Origin: Haematobia irritans
Taxonomy: Eukaryota; Arthropoda; Insecta; Diptera; Muscidae
Assembly (NCBI RefSeq): GCF_050003625.1
Contig: NC_134397.1
Location: 273,042,070-273,106,069 of the forward strand
Length of the DNA stretch: 64,000 nt
Reading direction: 5' to 3'
Shown here: positions 53,498 to 64,000 of the stretch, one piece after another
Layout: every line of letters begins with the position of its first letter
How positions within the stretch are numbered: the first letter of the stretch is position 1
Translations under genes and position numbers: made by a program
Notes under the pieces: model-generated
The model's input: the letters and a program-made list of their open reading frames with translations, nothing else
Databases searched by the model: none
Told to the model about the DNA's origin: nothing

Positions 53498-54215
53498 TAT
53501 CGAGTTAAATTTATCGTAAATTAAATCACGGATTTTTTTCAGTGTCCTCATTGCAGAGTACGCTAAATCGACGTAGCATTTTTGGATGGAGTTCGTTGTT
53601 TTTTATTCGGATTGATGTGAATTGCATCCTTCAAAAGTTCAAATTTATTGGACACTACTATCAAAAGTTATGGTTAATATTGTACGTAGCATGTGACCAA
53701 AGTTTTAAAAATTTCCAATCCAAAAAGGGCAATTATACACAAATTAAGCATAAATATTTACCACATTCGTGTTTTTTACAAAATAGTTCATTATTTCTTA
53801 AAATTTGTCAAGTTTACTACAAATGCGCCCATTTTGATCTTCGTATGACACTAAAGACATTCTTGCAATTTTTAACTCCAATTTTTTTCTTCAAACTTCA
53901 AAATTTTCTTTACCAACTGAAAAAAATTGATAATGTCTAATAAATTTTTTTGAATTTGCCGAAAAACATTTACTAGTTTTTGTGATATTGGCGTGATTTC
54001 AGCGTTTTAAATTGTTTACTTAAAATTTTCTAAAAACTATTCAAATTTTCTAAAATTAACCGAAATTGTTTTCTTCCTAATGGGTTCACTGTTTTTTTTA
54101 GTGTACTTGATAATAGGAAACAAAATTATTATTTCTATAAAATCAGTCATAAACATGTTAACCACAACTAAATCTATAAGGATATCTCTTATTTTTGAAT
54201 GTATTTTATCTTAAT
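53498..54215. other. AT-rich DNA with MITE-like ends, no gene
   Basis: CACGGATTTTTTTCAGTG at about 53527 and TTCACTGTTTTTTTTAGTG at about 54085 resemble right-hand ends of CACTG-type MITEs in the same orientation. No left end was found. A 132-codon ORF at 53542 is F/K/L-rich without a known motif. Confidence 0.4.
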
Positions 54216-54216
54216 A

Positions 54217-54552
54217 GCCACCGTGGTGCAATGGTTAGCACGCCCGCCTTGCATACACAAGGTTGTGGGTTCGATTCCTGCTTCGACCGAACACCAAAAA
54301 GTTTTCAGTGGTGGATTATCCCACCTCAGTAATGCTGGTGACATTTCTGAGGGTTTCAAAGCTTCTCTAAGTGGTTTCACTGGAATGTGGAACGCCGTTC
54401 GGACTCGGCTATAAAAAGGAGGTCCTTTGTCATTGAGCCTAACATGGAATCGGGCAGCACTCAGTGATAAGAGAGAAGTTCACCACTGTGGTATCACAAT
54501 GGACTAAATAGTCTAAGTGAGGCTGATACATCGGTCTGCCACCTAACCTAAC
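54217..54552 (+). mobile_element. tRNA-derived SINE, full-length copy
   Basis: GCCACCGTGGTGCAATGGTT, GTGGGTTCGATTCCTGCTTC, CTATAAAAAGGAGGTCC and a CCACCTAACCTAA tail. Target-site duplication is not clear, perhaps because of the duplication just downstream. Confidence 0.9.
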
Positions 54553-54555
54553 AAA

Positions 54556-54842
54556 ACAAACAAAACTTAATATTTAAAAACGATTTCTATAATAATTCGG
54601 AAGTGGATCAGATTGCAGGAATTGGTTCATATCAGTCCGTTCGGACTCGGCTATAATAAGGAGGTCCCTTGTCATTGAGCTTAACATGGAATCGGGCAGC
54701 ACTCAGTGATAAGAGAGAAGTTCACCAATGTGGTATCACAATGGACTGATTAGTCTAACCTAACCTAACCTAACCTAAGATACAAACAAAACTTAATATT
54801 TAAAGACGATTTCTATAATAATTCGGAAATGGATCAGATTGC
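54556..54842 (+). repeat. Partial duplication of SINE 3' part plus flank
   Basis: The flank ACAAAACTTAATATTTAAA followed by GATTTCTATAATAATTCGGA and TGGATCAGATTGC occurs at 54556-54617 and 54781-54842. Between them is a second SINE 3' part (54638-54778) starting at CGTTCGGACTCGGCTATAAT. It is preceded by a short scrap of A-type repeat (CAGGAATTGGTTCATATCAG). The second SINE part lacks the GTGAGCCTGATACATCGGGC segment and has a longer CCTAA tail. Confidence 0.85.
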
Positions 54843-55306
54843 GTCCTCCCCGCCCCCACAAAAAAAAAACAACAACAAAAAGCAATTGTAATAAAAATTA
54901 TCAGTAAGTTTATAACAAGTTTTTATGACATAAAAAAATACAATACAAAATCCGTAATAATTTAATTTCAAAATTTAAAAAAATACAAAATGTTCGTTAT
55001 GCCATTTTGCGAGTTTAAATAAGATCAAGATTTAAAAAAGACAAAACCAGGAGACAAGTAATAAAAATACCATACGATAGTCATCAGAATTAATTGTGGT
55101 TATAAAGAGCCGTCGAATTTGTATGTTATCTCGAAAAATAAAAATGTGAGTTTGGTCAATATGAAGGCATTATTCAAAATAGGTCGATATGTACCGTATT
55201 CATCATAGCCATGTTTATGCTAAAGGTATATTGAAAATTAGTATTTGGACCCCCATAAAAAATTGTGCATTCTAGTTCTAGTTCAAATGCTCCATTTGCT
55301 TCACAT
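54843..55306. other. AT-rich DNA, nothing recognised
   Basis: Poly-A and C-rich scraps at 54845-54875; otherwise no gene or known repeat. Confidence 0.4.
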
Positions 55307-55597
55307 ACACAGAAAAAAATTTCACAAAAATTTTTCCAATTAAAATTTTATTTGAGTTTTAAAAAATATTCAATTAACAATTTAATTGATTCAGCAAATT
55401 TTTTAATTGAAACAAAAATCAATCACAAAAGTTAATAGTATCAATTAATTTTTTAATTGGATCAATTAATTTTTTAATTGACCTTCAATTAATTTTTTAA
55501 TTGATACTATCATTTCTGTGCTTGAAGACATTTCAATTAAAAATTAATTGGATCAATTAATTTGGTGATTGAACCAGAAAAAATTTTTTTTTGTGTA
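55307..55597. mobile_element. AT-rich foldback MITE (AATTAA-type), copy 3
   Basis: Ends ACACAGAAAAAAATTTCAC and AAATTTTTTTTTGTGT, flanked by TA on both sides. Collinear with 5073-5362 (for example TTTTTAATTGACCTTCAATT in both) and nearly the same length. Confidence 0.8.
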
Positions 55598-58500
55598 TAT
55601 GCCGTGGAATAAAGAGGAGAAAATATTTTTTTTTATATTTTGTATTTTTTTTATATACATATTTTTTTTATATATTTATTTATATATTATATTTTTTATA
55701 TTTTCGCCATTTTTAGGATTGTAGAAAAAAAAGAGTTTCATGTAACTCAGCCTGATTTATTATACTCCATCGACTTCGAAATATCTCCACAAAAATCCCC
55801 AAATTTCTGTAAATACCTCATAAAATCATCTAGGCCATAACTCAAGCTTTCGCCCTATCCACGAAAAATATTCTGGTTTCCCAATATTGGCAATAGTGAA
55901 CGGAATTTTCTTTTATTTAAAGATACCCATACAAAGTCGAAACAAAAACCCCTTAGATTAGGTGATTCGAAAAGTGTATTGACTTTTGCTCAAGTAAAGA
56001 ATCCTTGTAGCAGAGAAATGCTTCTACCATGCCACGAAAAATGACTGGGGCATGTATTTACTTGTTGATTTTTAAAACATTTCTCTCGAAATAGGAAAAA
56101 ATCAATTTTTGAAAATTTTGAATATTAAAATATTAGACTTTTCGAGTTTTCAAAATTGGGGAAATCTTCTAAAATTGAATTTTGATATCCCTTTTTTATA
56201 AGAAAAATGAAAAATGCCGTGGACTTTTGAAGTGTATTAAAAAATCTTTTTTAAATAAATGATATGATCGTCTACACATACTCTCAGAGTTACCGTATAA
56301 ATACATGCATATATTCCCCTTTTAATGCAATGCCAATATTTAGACTTTTTCGTTAAAAATAAAGTAGTCGATTTTGGCCAGCATCAAAAGTCGACTAAGT
56401 CGATTTTTAAAAATATCGAATGTCGTTTAAGCAAATTTTAAGATTACGATCGACTACCGCTTTTCCACATTTTTGACGAAAAGGTTTATTTTTAATTTTT
56501 AACCTACTAATAAATACATATAAAATATTTTGTAAAAATAATTCCAAGCTTAACACCAAACATTAACTATATGTAATTTTGTAAATTGTAGCATAGTGTA
56601 GTTTTAACAATTATAAAATTAAACAATAACACAGCCAAGTTCGTAAACCTTTGTAATAGAATAAACTTTAAAAAATCCATCATTCTTGTCAAAAAGTCCT
56701 TTTATCCTCGTTTGAAAAAACAGCACACACAATTAGTGATAGTAGTTGTTTGAACAAGTTAAGGTGGTAGGTAACACCTTGTATGGAAGACAAAAAATCG
56801 CACACACACTCACAGAAATATATTTGGCATACGTTTTGATGTTTTTTCGTAAAATTTTGAACTTTTCCTTTTTTTATTTTTTTATCTCCCATTTGGTTAC
56901 CAAAATCACTGATGAATGTTCTACAGAGCAAACAAGTAAAAGTACTGCAACTTGTTATTGGTTTTGTTGTTACACTAAAAGGGATTCCATATAAATTTTT
57001 TAATTTCACTTCTTTTTGTGTTTCTTTCACTTTTTTTGGACACAAAATTTTATTATGTCAGCAGAACATGCAAAATTGTGGTAACACAAAAAACGCACAC
57101 ACTCACACACACTCTTATCTCTCCACCATGCAAGTGATATCCTGCTTTAATTCATATGTTTTCGTAGAGACGAGCAAAGGGGGTGGGGGCAAAACATATG
57201 GGTGTATGAGAAGAAGAATAAAATCCAGAGTGAATGAAATGTTATCAGCTGTAATTAAAAGCGTGCAGAGAAAATTGCTTACGGGGGGGATAGGATACAA
57301 CATTTACATTTGCTGCTCTTGTAGTTTTTGCCCTTTAGGCAACATGATAGGATCACGCCACAAACAATTACCATTAAACAAAAGGATGTGCATAGATTCC
57401 AGGGCAGATGCTAGTGGACATTTTCGGGAATTTCGTTTTGCAACACAGTTAGCACATTTTCACTTTCACTCGAATGACAGTTTATACGCGATTTAAGGAT
57501 ATTTTATGAATTTTCTTTTATATATATTTTTTATAATTCGAACATTTCTTGAAATTAAATTTTCTTTATTTATCTTTTTTTGAATAAATAATCACTATTA
57601 TTTTGCTTTTAATTTTTATTTAACCATTTTTTTTTCCACACTTTACTTCATTTTCCATTCTCAATTTTTCAATTAAATTTCTAAGACGAATTAAACTCTT
57701 CTTGGAGCATCGTCTATAACACTCACGTTTTAACGCGTTTTGCCAAAACCCGATTTTGCACCGTTTGCGAGATTCGGTCGTCGTTCGTTCGATTCGCTTT
57801 TATGTGTGTGTTTTAATTTTATCCGTTTTCTGACATCCATACGAGCGCACAACAAACACGAAACTGAACAAGTGTTATTGTTAGAGGCCATAAATTCTGT
57901 TCCATTTCCCTATCATTTCCATGTCAGTCAATATCCCATTGGAACTTCGTCTTTGACTCACATTCTTGTTGTACAAGAAACCAATTCAGGACATTGATTT
58001 TTCTCTGTTAAGGTCCTGTGAGTTTCGTTAATGGTCTCGCTCTCTCGTTTGTTTCGGAACCTTTGGTAATAACAGCGCCAGAGAGCTTTAACATTCTTAT
58101 GATGAGAATATACTGTTGTGTGAGTGGTGGAATGATGTGGCAAATGAAATGGCAGATGGGCTGTTGCTTGTTATGTTATCGTACTCACCACTTTTCGGAA
58201 TTGTGTTATTAACATTGCTATGTTATGCTATATGCTATGAAATGTTTACTAACATAACATGTATAAGATGTTTACTTTTACTATTTGCTAATGAAGTAAA
58301 TGAATTTGTTTCTTATTGAAAGATTGGCTTAACGTCCTAAAGGCAATACCTCTCATTTACATTGCAGTGAAACCTTACAAACTTGGACACTCTGACACCC
58401 GTACATCTCTAAACTAGACTATTGCTATATTAATACATTAAAATGAACCTCTCATAAGTGGATTCCTCTCAAGTTTGGACAAAATTTAGGAGTGCGTGGG

Positions 58501-58953
58501 TCTCCATTTCTGCGAAGGTTCTCTGCACTGCAAACTACTCCATTTTATTTAGAAATTGATTACTATATATCCTAAATCTGATCTTGGTGACAAGTAAATG
58601 CTAAATATGGATATACAATGGCATACAATTCGTTCAGATGTTCAACAAATCATATCATAATCTAAAGCCCAAGTAACCATGTTAATATGAAAATACGTCA
58701 CCTCATTTTTTTGACATCTGGTCGCGGAAGGAGACCTCTTGTCCAACTTTTTGAAAATTGGACCAGTGTTCTCCGAGTTGCTTCAAATTTTATTTACGTC
58801 AGTTTTTGATATCTGTTCGGGGAGGGCGACCTCCCCCTTGTGCGACTTTTTGAAAATTGGACCAATGTACAAGAAAAAAACTAAACTTTTGGGAATTACT
58901 TGTAATTTACAGTGGTTATGGGGGGAGCTAATGTGGGATATTTAGTCCCTTTT
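55598..58953. other. Low-copy DNA, longest stretch without a recognised element
   Basis: About 3.3 kb. Contains a 194-codon plus-strand ORF (56912-57496) with no recognised domain, overlapped by opposite-strand ORFs. A GC-richer patch lies at 57720-57800 (GCACCGTTTGCGAGATTCGG, CGTTCGTTCGATTCG). CAGTGAAACC at 58363 and GGTTCTCTGCACTG ending 58527 might be ends of a small CAGTG-type MITE. Host exons or UTR could lie here, but I cannot show it. Confidence 0.4.
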
Positions 58954-60394
58954 TATACCCTGCGCCACACTGTGGAACAGGGTATTATAAGTTAGTGCAT
59001 ATGTTTGTAACACCCAGAAGGAGACGAGATAGACACATGGTGTCTTTGGCAATAATACTCAGGGTGGGTCCCTGAGTCGATATAACCATGTCCGTCTCTC
59101 CGTCCGTCCGTCTGTCTGTGAACACATTTTTGTGATCAAAGTCTAGGTCGCAATTTAAGTCCAATCGCCTTCAAATTTGGCACATGTTCCTAATTTGGGT
59201 CAGAATAAAACACTATTGATTTTGGAAGAAATTGGTTCAGATTTAGATATAGCTCCCATATATATCTTTCGCCCGATATGCACTAATATGGACCCAGCAG
59301 CCAGAGTTTTATACCGATTTGCTTGAATTTTTGTACAAACATAACACTTAGTCGTATAGTCAAGTGGGCAAAATTTGAAATCGGTTCAGATTTAGATATA
59401 GCTCCCATATATATCTTTCGCCCGACATGGATTGAAATTTTGCACTAGGTTGAAATTTTGCACCAGGAGTACAATTAGTAGTATAGTCAAGTGTGCAAAA
59501 TTTGATTGAAATCGGTTCAGATTTAGATATAGCTCCCATATATATCTAATATGGTCCTAAAAGCCAGAGTTTTGGCCCAATTTGGTTGATATTTTGCACA
59601 GGTAGTAGATTTAGCATTGTAGTTATGCGTGCCAAATTTGGTTGAAATCGATTCAGATTTAGATATAGCTCCCATATATATCTTTCGCCCGATATGAACT
59701 TATATGAAGCCAGAGTTTTATCACGATTAACTTGAAATTTTGCACAAGGAGTACAATTGGTAGTATAGTCATGTGTGCCAAATTTGATTGAAATCGGTTC
59801 AGATTTAGATATAGCTTCCATATGGCCCCAGAAGCCAGATTTTTGGCCCAATTTGGTTGAAATTTTATACTAGGAGTACAATTTGTAATATAGTCATATG
59901 TGCCAAATTTGATTGAAATCGGTTCAGATTTAGATATAACTAGCTCCCATATATATGTTTTTCTGATTTCGACAAAAATGGTCAAAATACCAACATTTTC
60001 CTTGTTAAAACGCCACTGCTTAGTCGAAAAGTTGTAAAAATGACTCTAATTTTCCTAAACTTCTAATACATATATATCGAGCGATAAATAATAAATAAAC
60101 TTTTGCGAAGTTTCCTTAAAATTGCTTCAGATTTAAATGTTTCCCATATTTTTTACTAAAATTGTGTTCCACCCTAGTGCATTAGCCAACTTAAATTTTG
60201 AATCTATAGATTTTGTAAAAGTCTATCAAATTCTGTCCAAATCGAGTGATATTTAAATGTATGTATTTGGGACAAACCTTTATATATAGCACCCAACACA
60301 TTTGACGGATGTGATATCGAAAATTTAGATCTACAAAGTGGTGCAGGGTATAATATAGTCGGCCCCGCCCGACTTTAGACTTTCCTTACTTGTT
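58954..60394 (+). mobile_element. B-type Helentron-like element (B4), full-length
   Basis: Head TATACCCTGCGCCACACTGT with CAGGGTATTATAAG; CTCCGTCCGTCCGTCTGTC at about 59097-59117; 153-bp-type array (TTTAGATATAGCTCCCATAT); ACATTTGACGGATGTGATAT; tail GTGGTGCAGGGTATAATATA, GTCGGCCCCGCCCGAC hairpin, CCTTACTTGTTT. Full order is the reverse complement of B3. ORFs of about 100 codons are array artefacts. Confidence 0.87.
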
Positions 60395-60859
60395 TAACAA
60401 TATAGATAATATCCGATTTTCTTCAAATATCCAGGGAAGAGGATGGTCCCTGTTTGGGAAATAACTGCTTAATTGTTTGATATTTGCACAGGAGGCAAAT
60501 CCCATTCTTGTCGGAAGTTTTTAAGTAAAAAACATAGAAAAAATATTGTCAGAAATGTATCTTCCGCGTGCTCGATATTTTAAAAATGTTATTATGATCA
60601 ATTTTTAAGAAATTTTTAATATTTCCTTTTTCTTATTTTTTTGGTAGGAAACATAGAGTGTTTTTATGCAGTTGAAATAGGATACCACACAGGAGGAAGA
60701 AAAAGGTGTACTTAATTTTTTTTTTTAGTAAGGAGACTTTCCCATGTACTACTCTTCGAAAAGGTCATTGATTTAATTTTTGGTTTGATTTTTTTTACAA
60801 ATTCTCCGTATAATAATTCTGCATATCTGTTACTGTTATGGCAATAAATTTATAAAAAT
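60395..60859. other. AT-rich DNA, nothing recognised
   Basis: No gene or known repeat. T-rich runs at about 60717 and 60778. Confidence 0.4.
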
Positions 60860-61055
60860 AATTCAGCAATAAAAGTTTAGTTGCCCTTTTTGGGATACAA
60901 TAAAGTAAGCAGTGCATGCAAACTGCATGTGTCGTTGGCAATAGAGTAAACGAGTAGTCAATCTAGCTTATGATCATTCGTTTACGTTATTGCAACCAAT
61001 GCATGCAGTATAGATGCACGAAAAGTAGTGCTGTTTTTCTTCATACCAACAATGC
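60860..61055 (-). mobile_element. E-type MITE, central hairpin part
   Basis: Reverse complement of 12200-12390: TTTAGTTGCCCTTTTTGGGA, GAGTAAACGAGTAGTCAATC, CATTCGTTTACGTTATTGCA, GTATAGATGCACGAAAAGTA. Termini are missing. The central inverted repeat is retained. Confidence 0.65.
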
Positions 61056-61329
61056 TATAAAATATGCAATCCAATATTGTATAACAATTCCGAACAATTC
61101 TGCACTAATGTAAGACAGAAAATGAAAACTCATTTAGTGCAGTATTGTGGAAGTAAAAATTGTTATAAAAAAAGGCTACCAATTCTGCTGTGCCATATAT
61201 CTGAATTCATCGGGTGCAATAACGTAAGGCAGAGAGCGATTTGTCATTTCATGCAAATTATGAAAAATAATGAATACATTGTATTCGTATAAGGCTCTCT
61301 CCCAATCTCTCTCTCTTTAATATCGCATG

Positions 61330-61420
61330 TATAAGACAGACAAAAAATCAGTTGAATGTGGTACTCACACGGAAACGCAAGAACGCGGACTAAGTGGATG
61401 GTTTTGGCGTATACGAAGGT
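61330..61420 (+). promoter_or_regulatory. Possible TATA/Inr promoter and 5' exon with splice donor (weak)
   Basis: TATAAG at 61330, an initiator-like TCAGTT at 61348-61353, and a strong donor consensus GAAG|GTAAGTG at 61418-61419. TATA to initiator spacing (about 20 bp) is shorter than usual. No coding start was recognised. It may be a non-coding first exon or chance. Confidence 0.2.
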
Positions 61421-61560
61421 AAGTGTTGTTTTTTGTTGTTTCTAACTGTATTTCATTTCATTTTAGTGGGTTTGTGGTCTACATTGTCATCACAAACAGT
61501 AAATTCCCGCAAAATCATGATGTATAAAAATTTAGGGTAATTGCTACATGTAATTATTTT

Positions 61561-63250
61561 TATACCCTCCACCATAGGATGGGGGTATATTAACTTTGTC
61601 ATTCCGTTTGTAACACATCTAAATATTGCTCTAAGACCCCATAAAGTATATATATTCTGCGTCGTAGTGAAATTATGAGTCGATCTGAGCATGTCCGTCC
61701 GTCCGTCTGTTGAAATCACGCTAACTTCCGAACGAATGAAGCTATCGACTTGAAACTTGGCACAAGTAGTTTTATTGATGTAGGTCGGATGGTATTGCAA
61801 ATGGGCCATATCGGTCCACTTTTACGTATAGCTCCCATATAAACGGACCCCCAAATTTGGCTTGCCGATCCTCTAAGAGAACCAAATTTCATCCGATCCG
61901 GCTAAAATTTTGTACATGGTGTTAGTATATGGTCTCTAACAACCATGGAAAAATTGGTCTACATCGGTCCATAATTATATATAGCCCCCATATAAATCGA
62001 TTCCCCAAATTTGGCTTGCCGATCCTCTAAGAGAAGCAAACTACATCCGATCCGGCTGAAATTTTGCACATAGTGTTGGTATATGGTCTCTAACAACCAT
62101 GCAAAAATTGGTCTATAATTATACATAGCCCCCATACAAACCGATCCCCAGATTTGGCTTTCGGAGCCTCTAAAAGAAGTAAATTTCATCCGCTCCGGTT
62201 GAAATTTGGTACATGCTGCAAGTATATGGTCTCTAACAACCATGCAAAAATTGGTCCACATCGGTCTATAATTACATATAGCCACCATATAAACCGATCC
62301 CCAGATTTGGCTTGCGGAGCCTCTAAGAGAAGCAAATTTCATCCGATCCGTTTGAAATTTGGTACATGGTGTCAGCATATGATCTCTAACACCCATGCAA
62401 AAATTGGGCCACATCTGTCAATAATTATATATAGCCCCCATATAAACCGATCCCCCGATTTGGATTGCGGACCCTCTAAGAGAAGCAAATTTCATCCGAT
62501 CCGGCTGAAATTTGTACATGGTGTTAGTATATGGTCTCTAATGACCATGCTAAAATTGGTCCATCGGTCCATAATTATATATAGCCCCCATATAAACCGA
62601 TCATCAGATTTGACTTCCGGAGCCTCCCATATAAACCGATACCCAGATTTGAACTCCGTTGCCTTTTGGAGAAGCAAAATTCATCCGATCTAGTTGAAAT
62701 TTGGTACGAGGTGGTAGTATATGATATTTAACAACCATGCCAAAAGTGGTCCATATCAGTCCATAATCATATATATCCCCCATATAAACCGATCCCGAGA
62801 TTTGGTTTTGGAGCCACTTGGAGAAGCAAATTTCATCCGAGTCAGTTGAAATTTGGTACATTGTGGTAGTATGTGGCCGTTAACAACCATGCCTAACTAG
62901 GTCCATATTGGTCTATAGTTATATATAGCCCTCAGATAAATCGATTCCCAATCACACAAAAATTGGTCCATATCAAATTCATAATTGTATATAGCCCACA
63001 TATAAGCGACCCCTATATTTCAATTCTGGATCTCTACGGACCGTGCAAATTCCATATCGATTCGTAATTATTTGTAGACTTACCTATACATACCTTTTTT
63101 ACAATTTAGAAAACGATGTTAAGAAGTTTTAAGATACCACAACCCAAGTGATTCGATTGTGGATGACAGTCTTTCGTAGAAGTTTTACGCAATCCATGGT
63201 GGAGGGTACATAAGATTCGGCATGGCCGAACTTACGGCCGTATGTACTTG
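61561..63250 (+). mobile_element. A-type Helentron-like element (A7), full-length
   Basis: Head TATACCCTCCACCATAGGAT; CATGTCCGTCCGTCCGTCTG; GAAATCACGCTAACTTCCGA; 153-bp units (GATTTGGCTTGCGGAGCCTC-type) from about 61850 to 62830; GTAATTATTTGTAGACTTAC; tail CAATCCATGGTGGAGGGTAC, CGGCATGGCCG hairpin, TACGGCCGTATGTACTTG then poly-T. Longest uninterrupted A copy (about 1.69 kb). The 151- and 179-codon ORFs are array artefacts. Confidence 0.87.
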
Positions 63251-63520
63251 TTTTTTTTTTTTTTTAATTTGAAATGAAAAATTCATTTTAGAATAAATTA
63301 GAAATTGCAAGGGTTATTACTTTTAGTATGATGTTTTTTAGTCCTTTAGCATCTAAAAAAGAATAATACGCGCAACAACTAGCGCTTAATAGATGTTTTA
63401 AAATCAATGCTTCAAAGTAGCAATTATATCAGCGCTGATTCGGTTGTTGTGTAAGCAGTTGGTACTGCCTCTCTCCCTTACAATCCTACTGAAATAGTGC
63501 TCCATTTTTTGCTGGGTCTT
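63251..63520 (-). mobile_element. Spacer and E-type MITE end
   Basis: 63410-63520 is the reverse complement of 12036-12170: TATATCAGCGCTGATTCGGT, TGGTACTGCCTCTCTCCCTT, CAATCCTACTGAAATAGTGC, ending TTTTTTGCTGGG. A scrap of A-type tail (CATGGTGGAGGGTACGTAAG) follows at 63525. 63251-63400 shows nothing recognisable. Confidence 0.6.
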
Positions 63521-63556
63521 TAGTCATGGTGGAGGGTACGTAAGATTCGGATTGTC

Positions 63557-63696
63557 TACTTAGGTTAGGTTAGGTGGAAGCCCTATGTATCAGGCTCACT
63601 TAGACTATTCAGTCCATTGTGATACCACATTGGAGAACTTCTCTCTTATCACTAAGTGCTGCCCGATTCCATGTTAAGCTCAATGACAAGGGACCT
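63557..63696 (-). mobile_element. SINE 3' fragment
   Basis: Minus strand: GGTCCCTTGTCATTGAGCTT through CACTTAGTGATAAGAGAGAA, GGACTGAATAGTCTAAGTGA, then CCTAACCTAACCTAA tail. The tRNA-like head is replaced by the next element at 63697. Confidence 0.85.
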
Positions 63697-64000
63697 ACAC
63701 ACAGAGAAGATATTGGTTGAAAATCGATTGTTGTAATGAAAATTCTGCAATTGGAATGAAATCACAGTTGTGTCAATCTATTTACTTTATTTACAACCAT
63801 TATTTGGTTCCTTCTACCTTTTAAAGCTTATTATTATAGATTGTTGTTTGAAATACAAGTCAAATGGTTGTGTGAATTAATTCCCTCTGTCTTGAAAAAT
63901 TTTGATCGAATTCGATACGCACAACCTACCTTATAAAACCTTCATAACCGTCATTTAGTATTCAGCACTTACAATTGATAGTCACAGCCGAATTCCGTTG
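63697..64000. mobile_element. Possible MITE with CACACAGAGAAG end, cut by window edge
   Basis: CACACAGAGAAGATATTGGT starts directly where the SINE body breaks. The end resembles that of the foldback MITE at 24533 (CACCCAGAGAAGGAATATG). GATTGTTGT/ACAACCAT motifs recur inside in both orientations. The other terminus lies beyond the window. Confidence 0.4.

Noticed and set aside
53542..53940. 132-codon ORF as a host gene
   Set aside because: Composition is that of AT-rich DNA (F, K, L, I), with no motif; it lies between MITE-like ends.
62154..62693. 179-codon plus-strand ORF and the opposing 151-codon ORF
   Set aside because: Both are reading frames through the 153-bp array of A7 on opposite strands. 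Neither has any known domain.

Overview
The window is AT-rich animal DNA from a large, repeat-dense genome. I infer a calyptrate fly (muscid-like, in the Musca/Stomoxys/Haematobia range). The reasons are DINE-1-like Helentron fragments with GTCCGTC microsatellites, an insect-type tRNA-derived SINE, Tc1/mariner relics and a CR1/Jockey-superclade LINE with an FP-domain-like ORF1. The genus is recall-based inference. No bacterial, plasmid or phage signature was seen, and I found no host protein-coding gene I can support. The only long intact coding regions belong to the LINE.

Layout. 1-8.8 kb: piggyBac-like and other MITEs, SINEs and the first Helentron-like elements. 8.8-11.0 kb: low-copy AAC/CA-rich DNA without a gene. 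11.0-17.2 kb: a mariner remnant, nested MITEs, a pair of tRNA-like sequences, an A-type Helentron-like element and a MITE split by a SINE. 17.2-19.2 kb: low-copy DNA. 19.2-22.1 kb: two unrelated Tc1/mariner relics side by side, one with both terminal inverted repeats, plus a SINE. 23.4-28.8 kb: A-type elements inserted in and against each other. 30.4-34.2 kb: one old A-type element carrying a nest of four later insertions. 36.1-38.4 kb: a 29-bp minisatellite array. 39.8-44.4 kb: a decayed version of that array, split by other repeats. 45.7-47.1 kb: a B-type element. 48.0-53.5 kb: an A-type element split by a complete LINE with two intact ORFs. 54.2-54.8 kb: a SINE and a partial duplication of it. 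55.6-58.9 kb: low-copy DNA. 59-63.7 kb: B- and A-type elements, MITE pieces and a SINE fragment.

How the parts relate. Three families of Helentron-like non-autonomous elements (called A, B and C here) dominate. Each has a TATACCC...GGGTATA head, a GTCCGTC microsatellite, a tandem array, a subterminal repeat complementary to the head, and a hairpin tail ending CTTGTTT. All three families use a tandem unit of exactly 153 bp. Because 153 is divisible by three, the arrays generate long spurious ORFs. Younger elements sit inside older ones, which gives exact empty-site comparisons for the LINE, several SINEs and several MITEs. Coding capacity for mobility in the window is the LINE (apparently intact) and three broken mariner transposases. 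No Helentron Rep/helicase is present, so families A-C depend on a source elsewhere.
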